Positions 10,180-21,600 of a stretch of DNA of 64,000 nucleotides are shown here, piece by piece. The stretch lies in contig JAZGTH010000005.1 in the NCBI GenBank assembly GCA_036877525.1, forward strand, positions 1,104,001-1,168,000, read 5' to 3'. Source of the DNA: Chromobotia macracanthus. Its lineage: Eukaryota > Chordata > Actinopteri > Cypriniformes > Botiidae. Position 1 is the first letter of the stretch. Each line of letters starts with the position of its first letter. The position numbers were made by a program, and so were the translations under genes. The notes below the pieces were generated by a model that was not told the origin of the DNA, did no database searches, and worked only from the letters and a program-made list of their open reading frames with translations.

Positions 10180-13100
10180 AGTCTTCTTTTGTTAGAATCT
10201 TTATTAGGGGTTCAACCGCGAAGCAGCTGGTCATGCAGACCAAACCATAAGTCCTAGAGATTTAAAACCTGGCCAGATGGTAGGTCTCAGTTTGCGGAAA
10301 GGTTGAAATAAATCACCCTGTTTGGCCAATGGGTGTGCTACAATGATCAAAAACGTGCTAGTGGTCACAACTATTATTTGTCAGAACACCAAGATCAACT
10401 GTTGAAAACCTTGGCTCAAGATGAAGAAAGTGTATATGTTTATTCTGGTATGAAAATTGAAAATCCACTGTTTAGAATTTTTTGCCAAATTTTATTTACA
10501 TTCACGACAGGACACCAAAATGTTCAAAGTGGGCAGGGCTACTTTTGGGTTACACAGCTAAAACTCAAGAAGGGAATGAGATATGATCACCAAACTTAGT
10601 AGCCATATGTAGGACTCATGTAGGTCAAGAAATGTTCTATAATGTGGAAAAAACACTTACTAAATTACTATAATTACTTAGACTGGAAAATGTTTATGTA
10701 GTGTCTTTGCCCAGGGTATCATTATTATTTATGAGGACATTCAATTATCTTGAAAAACAGCCAATGAAATTTGAGCACCTGTTAGACAAGGTTAATGACA
10801 GACAATTTCCCAGCTTACTGGGAAAGAAATTGGTCAGTGGTGGGTCGGTTCCTATCTCATTTTTGGGTGGGTTAATGATTGCATATCACGCACCGTTTGA
10901 TACACAGACAAAATATTGATTTATGTTATATCTTCTAATTATGTACAACTTTGTCTCTAGAACCTTTAATGTCAATCGAACTGCTCTTTAAATATTTGAT
11001 TATTTTAAAAACCTACTTTTGCAAATTAGTCTTAGGTTTTTCCCCAGTGCAGTACAATTCTATGGACTCTCTAGGTCAATAGTTTTCAAAAACGTTTTTA
11101 TTGTTTGAATTTGGAATGCTAAGTAAGCTCATGCATCTTGTGCAAAATTTTGTATCAATCGTTGTAGCAATAGTTGCACTATATCATGTATAAATATGAA
11201 AAATGCTCTCCTTCTATGGTAAATTACCTAAAGATGCAGAAAATTGTTATTTTTTATCAGCGATTTATGTGCTAACAGGCTTGATGCACTTTAATGTTTT
11301 AAAGTGCTTGAACCCCAAATCTCTTGAAATCGTTAGTTTTCGTATTATTATTCTTCCACTTTTGAAGTCTATGGCAGCCCATAGAAAAATAAGTCATTGT
11401 CCTTTTGAATATTCTGATAAACCTACTTTTATCCTTCTAGGATAAACTCCTAGGTCGTTTGTCCGATTTGCATGAAATTTGGTATGTAGCATCTAGAGAC
11501 ACTGAGGACAAAAAGTTATCAAACGTTTTTTGATTAAACCAACTGTTCTCAAATAATGCACAAATCAATTTGACGAAGATCACGCAAAAATGGATGTGAG
11601 GCTGTATCTTTGGAACGCTTAGGCGTATTGACACCAAACCCGGTATTTGTCATCACAGGCATGACTTTGGGGTGCATGCACAGTTTCGGCACAGCACCAC
11701 CAAGATAGGAAAAATGGCTATTTTGGCTTATAACTTTTGAATGCTTTGTCCTAAAATCATGAGGCTCAATTGATTACTTGAGGCATGCCAAGTTGAACAA
11801 TATCCAGTAGTCCTTGGGCGGCTATTTGAGCATCAACCATTTTGAATTTTGTCACAAATGCTGTATTTTACTACTCATGAATGTATCAATACGAAACTTG
11901 GCTTGGTTCATCAAGGCCATGTTCTGAGAGGACCTTTGCCATATTGCAACTTATTTCCTGTCCACCATATTGAATTTTATTCAAAGTCTACTTTTCCAAG
12001 CTTCTCCCACAAAGTTTGTCCGATTTGTATGAAACTTGGTATGTAGCTTCTAGAGACACCCCTGACAAAATGTTATTAAAAGCTTTCTGATTGGTCAAAT
12101 GGTTCTAGTATACTGCATCAACAACTTTGGAGGTGAGCCTGCCAACAGGAATTGAGGTTATATAATTGCAAAACTTCAGTGCATCAATAAAAAACTTGGT
12201 GGGAATCATAACTAGGTTATTGTCTTTACCTCATAGAAATGTTGTGACAGCGCCACCTCCTGGTCCCAAGTTATAAGCAGTTTTATTGTTTCAAGGGTTT
12301 TTACCTGTTTTTTTTAAATGATTTTTTAAAACAATTCACAGATGTTCACAAATATTTCCCTTGGTGCTGTTGAAGAGATAGACCACATAATGCACAGCTA
12401 TTTTCTTATTATTATTCTACTTCCGCTCTTGAGTCTATGGCAGCTCATAGAACCGTACATAGGAAAGTTTTGAAATTTTGCACACAGATGGAGGACAGTC
12501 TGAAATGTAATCAAACCCATACTTTCTAGTGCCACCAACTGTTTAAAGTTTCACTCACGTTTATGCTCATAACTTTTGAACCGTCCTATAAACAAACTTC
12601 ATTTTGCTTCTGATTCCTTGGCTCATAATAATTCAAACACATCCTATGACATAAAAATCTTCGCGCCAGTTTTGAATTTTTAAAAAACCTTCTTTTTCAA
12701 ACCTCTCCTAGGCCGTTTGTCCGATTTGCGAAACTTGGTAAGCACATCTACAGACACCCCTGACAAAAATGTTTTAAAAGATTTTTGATCAGCCAATCCA
12801 TTCTCGTACAGCACGACAACAAATTCGACAAAGAGCATACAATAATGGATATAACGTTGTGTCTTCACAGCGCTTTGTTGTGTTGACGAGAAACTTGGTA
12901 CACATCATCACAGACATGATCTTAGGATACATGCCCAGTTTCGTCGCAGTGCTGCCCACTGGTCCAGAAATATGAAAAATGTCTATTTTTGTTCATAACT
13001 TTTGAATGCTTTGTTTTATATATATATATATATATATATTGGGCCCAGCGCCACCTAGTGGTCAAAGGATATAACAAAATTTACGAAAATCCTCATAACA

Positions 13101-13610
13101 AAATATTGCAATGACATATTGTTATGCAGCTTATTTCTTTAGATTCTTTGGATCATGATGAGTTCTACGATGCCAAATTTGTCATGATCAATGCTACTTC
13201 CTGTTGGCCATTTTAATTTTTTTAAAAATACTACTTTTTCGAACTCCTCCTACTGTGTTTGTCGGATTTGCACAAAATGTAGTATATATCATATACAGAC
13301 ACCCCTGAAAATAAGTTATTAAAAGATTTTTGATTGGCCAGTCTGTTCTCAAACAACAACAATGAATTTGATGCAATAATTGGATTAGGCTATCTTGGCA
13401 ACGCTTTGGTACGTTGACACAAAACTTTGTAGGTGTCATTGACACAACATCCTGACCACTGTATAAAAATGTATGTTTTCTTAAATTACTTTTTCGAATC
13501 ATTTTTTCTTAATCTCACAGCTGTCAACAAATGCTTAGTGCCATTGATGGGCTTGACCCTGTAATTGCTGCTTGCAGCTATATTTTGTTTTGTTTTTGTT
13601 TGCTTGTTTA
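10180..13610 (+). repeat. Long block of one unclassified repeat family, several copies in forward orientation
   Basis: Motifs recur in the same order. A start module (tattattattct.c..ct, 'gtctatggcagc.catagaa') occurs at 11343-11385 and 12408-12452. 'cctaggtcgtttgtccgatttgcatgaaa' variants occur near 11450, 12010, 12710 and 13260. 'cataacttttgaatgctttg' variants occur near 11730 and 13000. 'cagcgccacctagtgg' or similar occurs near 11690, 12250 and 13050. The block ends at about 13500-13595 with 'gctgtcaacaaatgcttag' and a taattgctgcttgcagctat terminus. That terminus is present in inverse at 16682-16790. ORFs in the block are random. Probably a nonautonomous DNA element present as adjacent or nested copies. 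Confidence 0.65.
13013..13041. repeat. (TA)n microsatellite
   Basis: About 12 TA units interrupt the repeat family copy between its 'gaatgctttg' and 'cgccacctagtgg' motifs. Confidence 0.85.
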
Positions 13611-13639
13611 TTTTTTCGAAATTTTCACATCCACATCAC

Positions 13640-14700
13640 AGGCTACATTGGCCCTAGCCAAGCAGCGGGGGTAAAATCCTCTTGCATGTGTTTCAAAACC
13701 TCGTGTTATTGGTAAACCAGTCATGAACCAGAGTGTTGGCAGCTGACGTTATCCCAAACAACAATGTAGTCAGGCTGCTCTGGTTCCCTGTGGTCCTGCT
13801 GGAATATATGCTCTCTTAGACCATCAAGGAAAACAAGGAGGAGAATAGTGTTATAGGGTCCTAGAATGGCATGGCGGTGGAGTACCCCTCGTTGGCTTAT
13901 ACCTGCACACATAGTGACATTCCCTCCGTGCTGACCAGGGACCATGTTCCTCCCCCTTCTGCTTTTTTTGGTCAGGTTGAAACCAGCCTCATCCAAAAAG
14001 ATAATTTCATGGGGAACAGGCCATGAGGGCACAAACGGCAGCATAAACTGCTATACTGTGATGGTACACAATACTTCATACAATATCAAAACTCATATCT
14101 AAACATATTCCGCTCATTGGTCTTTCACTCTGTCAGAGTTTCATTCAAAAGAGACACGGTACATCTGTTTCATCCAGAACCAGTGCTTTTGGAAGATGCG
14201 ATTAATTGAGGTTGATGGCATTTATCCCCCCAAAATGATGATTATCTGTAATCACTCTTCTTTGAATCTTTCACAGGCGGATTACATTATTGGCAATTAC
14301 CATGTTTACAAGCTTCCTCTCTTGCTTCACCAGGTGGTCGTCTCTGTGTCCTACAAAAATAGAAGCACTCATTACTGTAACTGTCACACATCCTTTTTAC
14401 AGGAAAAAATGGAAACATACTGAAACTCTATCTGTATGGGAGGCAATTTGATGCACTTCTTTATTACAGTAGCGTAGTGCAACAGTGTGTGTTGTCACAG
14501 CACAGAGTACAGGACTCAAAAGTTACTGTACAGAGCAGTCTTACTGTAAGTACACCTACCTGTTTTCCTCTCTGAAGGTTCTGATGATGTAGGCAATGGT
14601 GAAGTGACTCAAATTTGGCTGTACTTGTTGCCCAGCCTCCCTATAGTCATACCATGGACAAGGACATGGTTAACTAAAGTGGCTCAAATTTCATCTGAGA
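13640..14700 (-). pseudogene. IS630/Tc1-type transposase pseudogene
   Basis: The minus strand carries broken pieces of a DDE transposase of the IS630-Tc1-mariner group. The N-terminal helix-turn-helix region is near 14560-14650 (pieces such as REAGQQVQPNLS and IIRTFREEN in shifting frames). A middle part with 'KHWFWMKQMYRV' is near 14130-14190. The clearest part is 13721-14044, which reads IIFLDEAGFNLTK, RRGRN.VPGQ, GGNVTMCAGIS, GVLHRHAILGPYN and IVVWDNVSCQ. The second D of the catalytic triad (VVWDN) and the first (LDEAGF) are visible. Stops and frame changes separate the pieces, so no active protein is encoded. It sits between forward and inverted copies of the repeat family at 10.2-13.6 and 15.8-16.9 kb. 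Confidence 0.75.
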
Positions 14701-14854
14701 CTGCTTGTCTCCTTGCCCTTCCTCTTCCTTGTTCTCGTCCTCCTTCTCACTTGTCCTTCACCACGTCCTCTCCCTCTCCTTCCATTATGGTATTATGGTT
14801 TTGAAATTTTAGGTTGACCTGGTTATAGTGTTTAAGCAATCAGGAAAAACTGTA

Positions 14855-15190
14855 ATATAGGGATAGTTCACTCAAAAATGAAAATTCCATTATTTACTCA
14901 CCCTCATGTCTTTCCAAATCTGTATGACTTTTTTGCTTTTGAGGAACACAAAAGAAGATATTTTGAAGCCAAACTATATGAGTCCTGCCTCGGTCTCTAT
15001 GACATCCTGATGCAAAGCTATCACATCACAAAGATCTGCTCAATGTTAAGTCTAGGGTACTGTAACTGGTTGCTAGGGTGTGGCTATAAAGTTGAAATTC
15101 CACCAGTTGTTGCCGCTTGCTAAGCTGAGCGATATGAAACAACCCCCAAGTCTCTAATGATATTCTGATGCGGAACTATGACATTAAGCA
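14855..15190 (+). repeat. Composite interspersed repeat
   Basis: 14866-14975 has the common cyprinid order 'ttcactcaaaaatgaaaatt', 'tttactcaccctcatgtc', 'ctgtatgact' and aacacaaaagaagatatttt. It is followed by a module with 'gtaactggttgctagggtgtggctataaagtt' (about 15060-15092), a sequence also found at about 19880-19925 (inverted) and 59670-59702. No coding content. Confidence 0.65.
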
Positions 15191-15289
15191 CAATGTAAAG
15201 TCCATGGAATTTTTCGCCCATTTTTTCATATGCCCAAAAACCATTATACACTTGATCACATAGCACACCTCTCCTCAGTAAGCCAGTTG

Positions 15290-15460
15290 ATTTGACCCCT
15301 CGCCATATTAAGTGTTTTAGAACACAATTTCGCCTGCAGTGTCAGTTCTGTCCTGTGTCCAATTTTCGGGATTGACAGACTAATTAAAATTTGTTTGACT
15401 AAGCCTTTTTCTTCAACTAACATTTCGTCAACTTAAAGGGGGCATCCTTACACTGCAGTT
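15290..15460. repeat. Interspersed repeat, copy 2 (see 530-955)
   Basis: It shares with 530-955 the blocks 'cca.attaag.gtttt', 'gcagtgtcag', 'gactaattaaaatttgtttgac' and 'taagcctttttcttc.actaac', and it ends 'agggggcatcctta' where copy 1 has 'gggggcagcccta'. Confidence 0.55.
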
Positions 15461-15513
15461 GCTGCTGGCTTGTCAAAAGCTTGTAAAATTTATGCTCATG
15501 TAGCATGCAAGAG

Positions 15514-15760
15514 TACATTGTAAAAAAAACTTTGCTGCCTTAAATTTTTAAGTTAAATCAGTTTGGTTTCACAAGTCATTTCAATTTACTCTTTGTAATA
15601 TTGACTGGTCATGTATCTTATAAGAAATAGTTGGAAATTTGCTTAGCCTATTTTTTTAAGTTATACCAGTCAAGATGTAAAATATTAAGTTGAAATGACA
15701 TGTAAAGCCAAGTTGATTAAACGTAAAAATTTAAGGCAGCAAAGTTTTTTTTACAGTGTA
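15514..15760. mobile_element. Palindromic MITE with TA target site
   Basis: The left end CATTGTAAAAAAAACTTTGC and right end GCAAAGTTTTTTTTACAGTG are inverted copies, and the similarity continues inward for about 75 bp on each side (tgccttaaatttttaagtt against cgtaaaaatttaaggca; catttcaatttac against gttgaaatgacatg). TA flanks both sides (15514-15515 and 15759-15760). The element is about 243 bp and has no ORF. A long-TIR foldback MITE of the TA-target group fits best. Confidence 0.8.
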
Positions 15761-15774
15761 TACATGTGTATATA

Positions 15775-16930
15775 TACAGGGTCAAGCCCACTAAGGGCAT
15801 AAAGAGAAACATTTGTAAACATCATTGATGATAGGTTTAGAAAAATAGGCTTAAAAAACATAATACTACTTACAGCAATATAAAATAATTTATATTTTGT
15901 GCCCAATACGTGGCACTGCCACCATTGTTATAAGTCAGGATGTGGTCACAATGACACATGCAAAGTTTGTCTATGTTGCGTCAATACAACAAAGCATTGT
16001 TGAGACACAGCCTCAACAATCAATTTTGGCATTTTGCTATCTAATATCTTGATGTGTTATCGTGAGAATCACATCTAAAGAAATGTCTCACAAAATCTAA
16101 AGAGACCAAACTCAAGATTTTAGGCCAAAGTTTTCAAAAATAGCCATTTTTCATATCTCTGGACCAGTAGGTGGTGCTGTACAAGTAACCTTAGGTCATG
16201 CCTGTAATGATGCATACCAATTTTCATTTGAATCCACCAAAGCATCGCTAAATACAGCCTCATATCTATTTTTGCAAGCTCATTGTAAAATTTGTAAACA
16301 TGGCTTATGAGAACGGTAAAGCGTATTGAAAAGCTCTTCATAATTTTTGTCCAGAGTGTCTAGATGCTGCATACCAAATTTGGTGCAAATTGGACGAATG
16401 CCCTAGGAGAGTTAGAAAAAGTAGCTTTTTGGAAAAATGATGTCATAGTGTGCATTTAAATCAGCATGAGCCAGGTGATTACAGAAACAAATTGAGGAAA
16501 TTTTGTTTCTAGGACTCAGTTCAGAAGTGATAAGTATAAACTTAAGTGAAACTTTGAACTGTGCCATTGGGTTTAAGGTAGAGACTCCAAATATGCTATG
16601 GTAACATTTCAGACTATCCTCTATCTGTGTGCCTAATTTAATTTTTTTACCATAGAGCAGCAGAAAAATAATAATAATGAATATAGCTGCAAGCAGCAAT
16701 TACGGGGGTCAAGCCCATCAATGGCACTAAGTGAAGCATTTCTGGACATCTATGAGATTGAGAAAAATAAGATTAGTAAAAGTTGTTAAATAAAACATGT
16801 AAAACTTATTGCAACAGAATAAAGTGATTTACTTTTGGCCAATAGGTGGCGCTGTCAAATTTCTTAACTTTCCTGGGTTCTATGGGCTGCCATAGACACA
16901 AGAGCAAAAGGAGAAGAACACTAATGGATA
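15775..16930 (-). repeat. Same repeat family as 10.2-13.6 kb, inverted, two copies
   Basis: Two left-edge modules in the same orientation occur at 15780 (ggtcaagcccactaaggg) and 16682 (tagctgcaagcagcaattac followed by gggtcaagcccatcaatggc). Internal modules match the forward block in inverse: 'tcatatctctggaccagtaggtggtgctgt' at 16150, the 'ccatttttcatat' block, and 'ctatgggctgccatagac' at 16878-16895. The reverse complement of 16682-16775 matches 13500-13595. Confidence 0.65.
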
Positions 16931-18535
16931 CAATCATACAAACATAATTATTAACCAGAAAGACCTCAGGTGCAGGGAAAATGCAGTGCAATGATCATTT
17001 ATTTACCTCTGTTGGAAGGAATCCAAACATTATTGTCCCTAACACATTCCATACAGGCTGTAGTTGTGGTAGAGTTGCATTTCTGTACTCTATTTACACA
17101 AAATGAAACAATCTCTTAGATATGACATGGTGTTTACATAGTAAGCCACTTTAAATCAAAGGATACCAGTAAACCTTGAACCAAATAAACCTTGAACAAC
17201 CTAAAAAAAGCATTTATTGTTTGGTTAAGTATCACCTGCACACCTGAGAAACACTGAGAATCTGAATTGTGAAGTGCTTTATTCCTGAAATGTTCCTTTT
17301 GTTACAGTTTACTTGTATTCTTGGCAGTCTCAGTTAAGTTCTGGTTCTTCATTTTCCCCGTGTTAGTGTGGATCACTGGTGACAGCATGGGATCTTGTGA
17401 TCTTTATTCGCTGGTCACTTCAAGCTTTGCTGAAGCTTCACACTGGTCCTCAACATAATGTTCTTGCAGCAGAAAATCCTGCAGGTTTGGGGAATGAGAT
17501 GCTCTCTCAGAAGAGAATGCACTGTTCCCTTCACTGCGTCTGCCATCTCATCTGAACCTCTGATTGTGTGTGCTGACCTGATTTATCAGGAACCCTGAAT
17601 CCAGTGATCTCATCTGAGACATCTGCAAAGTTAACACGTTACTGTTCTCACTTTAAGACTGTCCAAAACTGCGACACTTAAAAACACGATATTTTAATCA
17701 TAAATGTCTCTGGTGTGTATTCAGTGTTTATAAAGGTACTTTTCCAGAACTGCAGCATCTGCTCGATCTTGAGCTCATTTTGGAGTCAGTGAATATTTGA
17801 GGGATTTAATACCAATGACTGAAAGGAAAATGTTCAGTTTCCATTTCCGGTGTTGGGATGTCCGCTGTCGTGTACGGCGAGCGAGCGAAGTCACAACGAG
17901 CCTGCTGAAATAACTCTCTTATTTCATAGCTCAGAGTTATACAAAGCACACAGTTTTTGTTGGTGTTTTATATTGTATTTAAAGATATAACCCTAATTTT
18001 GTGTGTTTACCTGTATATGTAATTCATGTGTTTATGCGTTTTTGTTTCTGTTATTGTTTCTGTCTTGTTAATGTGTATTTCATGTATGTAATTATTTGTT
18101 CTGCAATTAAAAAAGTCACACAGAGCGCCTGACACAAACGATTCAACCCGCAATACTCCACTGAACCGCATTTAAATCTCAGAGTATTATCTTACTGCTG
18201 ATATTTGTTCCCTGAAAAGCATAATCATTTTACCATATTACTTACATGATCTCATACACAAATGAAAATTATCCACACCAATCTCCATAAAAAATTTTTT
18301 TATTAAGTGACTGTGATTGATTCATCCAGACCAGCGCTGCCAAAAGTAACAGTGACAAGCACTAACTGAATTTACACATCTGAGTTAAACTGAATTGGAA
18401 ATACACAGCAGAGGGTTAAAACGTTGGCGTTGTTATTAAAATCTATTACAATTAACCACCAATAACGTCAGATAACGATCTGGATAAATATCTGCAATAT
18501 TCTGCCACCTAGTGTTTATGAATAGGCTTACAAGC
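16931..18535. other. Gene-free stretch upstream of cfap100
   Basis: No exon is recognised on either strand. A short GC/CpG-richer patch near 17845-17910 (tttccggtgttgggatgtcc, 'gtcgtgtacggcgagcgagcgaag') could be a promoter remnant. The ORF from the ATG at 17871 is only 16 codons. The rest is ordinary AT-rich sequence. Confidence 0.5.
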
Positions 18536-18549
18536 GTTGCTAAGGCAAC
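18536..18549. promoter_or_regulatory. RFX X-box upstream of cfap100
   Basis: GTTGCTAAGGCAAC consists of perfect 5-bp inverted arms (GTTGC / GCAAC) around TAAG. It matches the RFX consensus GTNRCC-N-RGYAAC with one mismatch in the left half and none in the right. It lies 84 bp before the proposed cfap100 start codon at 18634. RFX2/RFX3 drive motile-cilia genes through such sites, and cfap100 is one of that class. The site is seen; its use is inference. Confidence 0.7.
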
Positions 18550-18633
18550 AGAAACACAAACGGGATGGTCTGTACCTGCTTGGTGCGAGACACAGAAACA
18601 GAGTAAATCCTCCCAGTACAAATACAGGACAGC

Positions 18634-21600
18634 ATGTCTCTTGAAACAATTAAACGTAAGATTTAAATGAAATCAAAGCTATTGAAATTGGAGGAAACAT
18701 ATTTTAATTAATTATCAAATTACATTTGGAGCAGCATGTTCTCACCGGAGTGCCCGGCACACAGTAAGACAAACATGATACATTTTCCATCAGTTATAGT
18801 ATGAAGAAAGATGACTGCAACTGTATTCTTAATTGTAACGATAACTGTATTTGTCAGATCATATACTGATCTAATGACAATAATTTATCTACCGCTGCAT
18901 GTCTTTGTAGCCTGTCTGTCTTTGACAGCTATAGAAATATAAGTTTATATTTGAATATATTTTATTAGGATTTTTTTATGATTTGATCACCAAGATGGTT
19001 GTGGGTGTTTTATATTATTTGTCTGTGTGTATCTACTGCTACATCTACAGTTTATATGAAAATGGTTATATGTTATTATGGTGGCTAGACAAACATAATT
19101 AGCGGTGCTTGCGAAGCAAAGCATCACTATTATTCTGCTGCATACTTTTTCTTCTTTTCTGGACGTAATTTTTCTACACGTAACTCATCCCGTACGGTTT
19201 GTCATAGACCAGTGAATGAGGTGTCAAGTCGACCGAACGAAAGGTGTGCTATGACTTTTATAAGCAATCGGGTATATTATGTTTTTAGGGCGTACGAATA
19301 AGTGGGCGAAAAATCCCATAGATTTAACATTGGGCTGAATGTTGTGATGTTATAGCTCCACATCAGAGTGTCGTAGAGACTTGGGGGTGAGCTCATATCT
19401 ACAGAGGAAGTCACCTGTAGGGGAAAAACAATCCGTGGCGACGGTTTTGCAATTCATCCCCTCAGTTTATAATCCGTACTCACCCATTTTTAAACTGTTT
19501 TCTCGGTTTAACAAATCGTGTCCACGGATTAATAAACCGCACCCACGAAGTTACAATCCGTGCGCTCAGATTGTGTAAATCGTACCTTCGCTTTTTTAAT
19601 CTGTACCCACGGATTGTTTTATTGTTTTTTTCCCTACAGGTGACTTCCCGGGCTCCGTACATATCTTAGTAATTAGTAACATCAGCAACAAATGATGACA
19701 TTACAACTTAATAGCCACGTCCTAGCAACCAGTTTCAATGCCCTAGCAACTGCCCCATAGGCTTTCATTGAAAAAAATCCTATAGACGTAACATTGGGCA
19801 GATGTCATAGCCCTGCATCAAAATGTTGTAAAGACTTGGGGGTGAGCTCATACCGCTCGGCTTAGCAAGCAGCAACAAATGGTGACGTTCAACTTTATAG
19901 CCACGCCCTAGCAACCAGTTACAGTACCATAGCAACCACCCCATTGACTCTGATGCCCCATTGAGAGTCATCAGATCATCACAGAGACAAATGGGTTACC
20001 TCTTTCGACTCAGACTGCCAATTGTCTTCAGTTATTACTATGGAAACTGTTCAGCCATGCCCTAGCAACAGTTTAGAGCACCCTAGCAACCAACATGAAT
20101 TAGCTATATCTTAGCACCATAGATTATTATAGATTATTTTACACACACATTTAGCTAACTGTTAACTGTATATCTAGTTAACTGTCTAGCTACACCCTAG
20201 CAACCATTTATTGTAAACTAGCAACCACCTAAAGCCCACTGACAGCCCGAGTCGCATAAGCCCACCCACATGTCTCTACAGTGTTTTAATGCTGAGATAT
20301 GACTTATTCATTTTATTATATGGTTGCTACGGTACAGTAAACAGTTGCTAGTCAAAAGAGGCCACCCACTTGTCTTTCAATATTCTGATGCCTCTTACCT
20401 TTTTAATGGAAGTCAATGGGGTGGTTGCAATTTTTAGAAAGACTTGAATTGTAATGACTATTACAACTGCTATGTATACCTAATGATGATGCTATAACAC
20501 GTTTTAATGACTAAAGGTAAAAATAATTATAAAGACTTAATAAATAAAAAGATGTATTTTTCATTTGCATCCAGATTTCAACAGTTACGTTACAATCACA
20601 GTTTTAGAGACAAATATTACTGCTGTGTATGTCAAATGAAGCTGTTTTTTAATGAGCACATTAACATAAAAACCTATATTGTGGCAAGGAACTGTGCAAC
20701 TTAAACTGTAATGGACTGTCTTTAAACTCTGAACGCCCGCCATTGATGTCATTGTCATTACTGATTGGCTGATGTTCCTCAAATGATCATGTTGACTTTT
20801 TTCAATGGTAGATTAACTGAGATCTCCCCCATATTAATAGAATCTGCAATACAAATTTTTAAGAATACTTCATTCAATGTCCTAAGGTTTAGGATATACC
20901 AATTTTAATTTTGAGTACTATTTATTTAGGCACAGTACTATTTTAACCATGCCCTAGTAACCAGTTACAGTACCCTAGCAACCATCACATTGAACCAACA
21001 TGAATTAGCTATATCTCAGCACCAGAACATCACAGAGACATGGGAGTTGGCTTTTTTGATTCAGACACAAATCTGTCTATTGGTTTTACCCTGCTAACTG
21101 TCTAGCTACAACCTAGCAACCATATAATAAAATGAATAAGACATACAGGTGCATCTCAATAAATCAGAATGTCGTGGAAAAGTTCATTTATTTAAGTAAT
21201 TCTATGTTCAGTAATCCAGCGCCTCTTCAATATACTTTTGCAGCAAGAGACTCATTTAGGTGATCCTTCTCCCTGAGAAAGTGTAGGAGTTGTGTAGTAT
21301 TGCCTGGCAACAGAGGCAGGTTACTGCACATTATCTAACTTCAGCTTTGCTTTCATGGAGCTGTCACCCCAAATGCTGATGCTGAACACTTCACTGTCCC
21401 TCCACTGTTGTGACAATTAAACACCTTCGCGGTAGTATGCATGTCGATGTAGAATGCATCGGGTGGCTAAGATCAGAATCAAAAAGATCATATTCTGTGG
21501 TTTGTGCTGTTCACACTGTCATGCAAAAAACAAATCTGGGTCACATAAAAAATCAGATTTTGATGGCAGTGTGAACATAGTCTTAGAAAATCTAGCATAA

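Noticed and set aside
17871..17921. A possible start codon in a CpG-richer patch (MSAVVYGERAK...)
   Set aside because: The frame stops after 16 codons, no donor in phase is convincing, and nothing downstream continues it.
19381..19662. Paired ORFs on both strands rich in basic residues
   Set aside because: They fall in a repeat with periodic 'caatccgt' and 'aatccgtacccacg'-type words; the open frames follow from the repeat.
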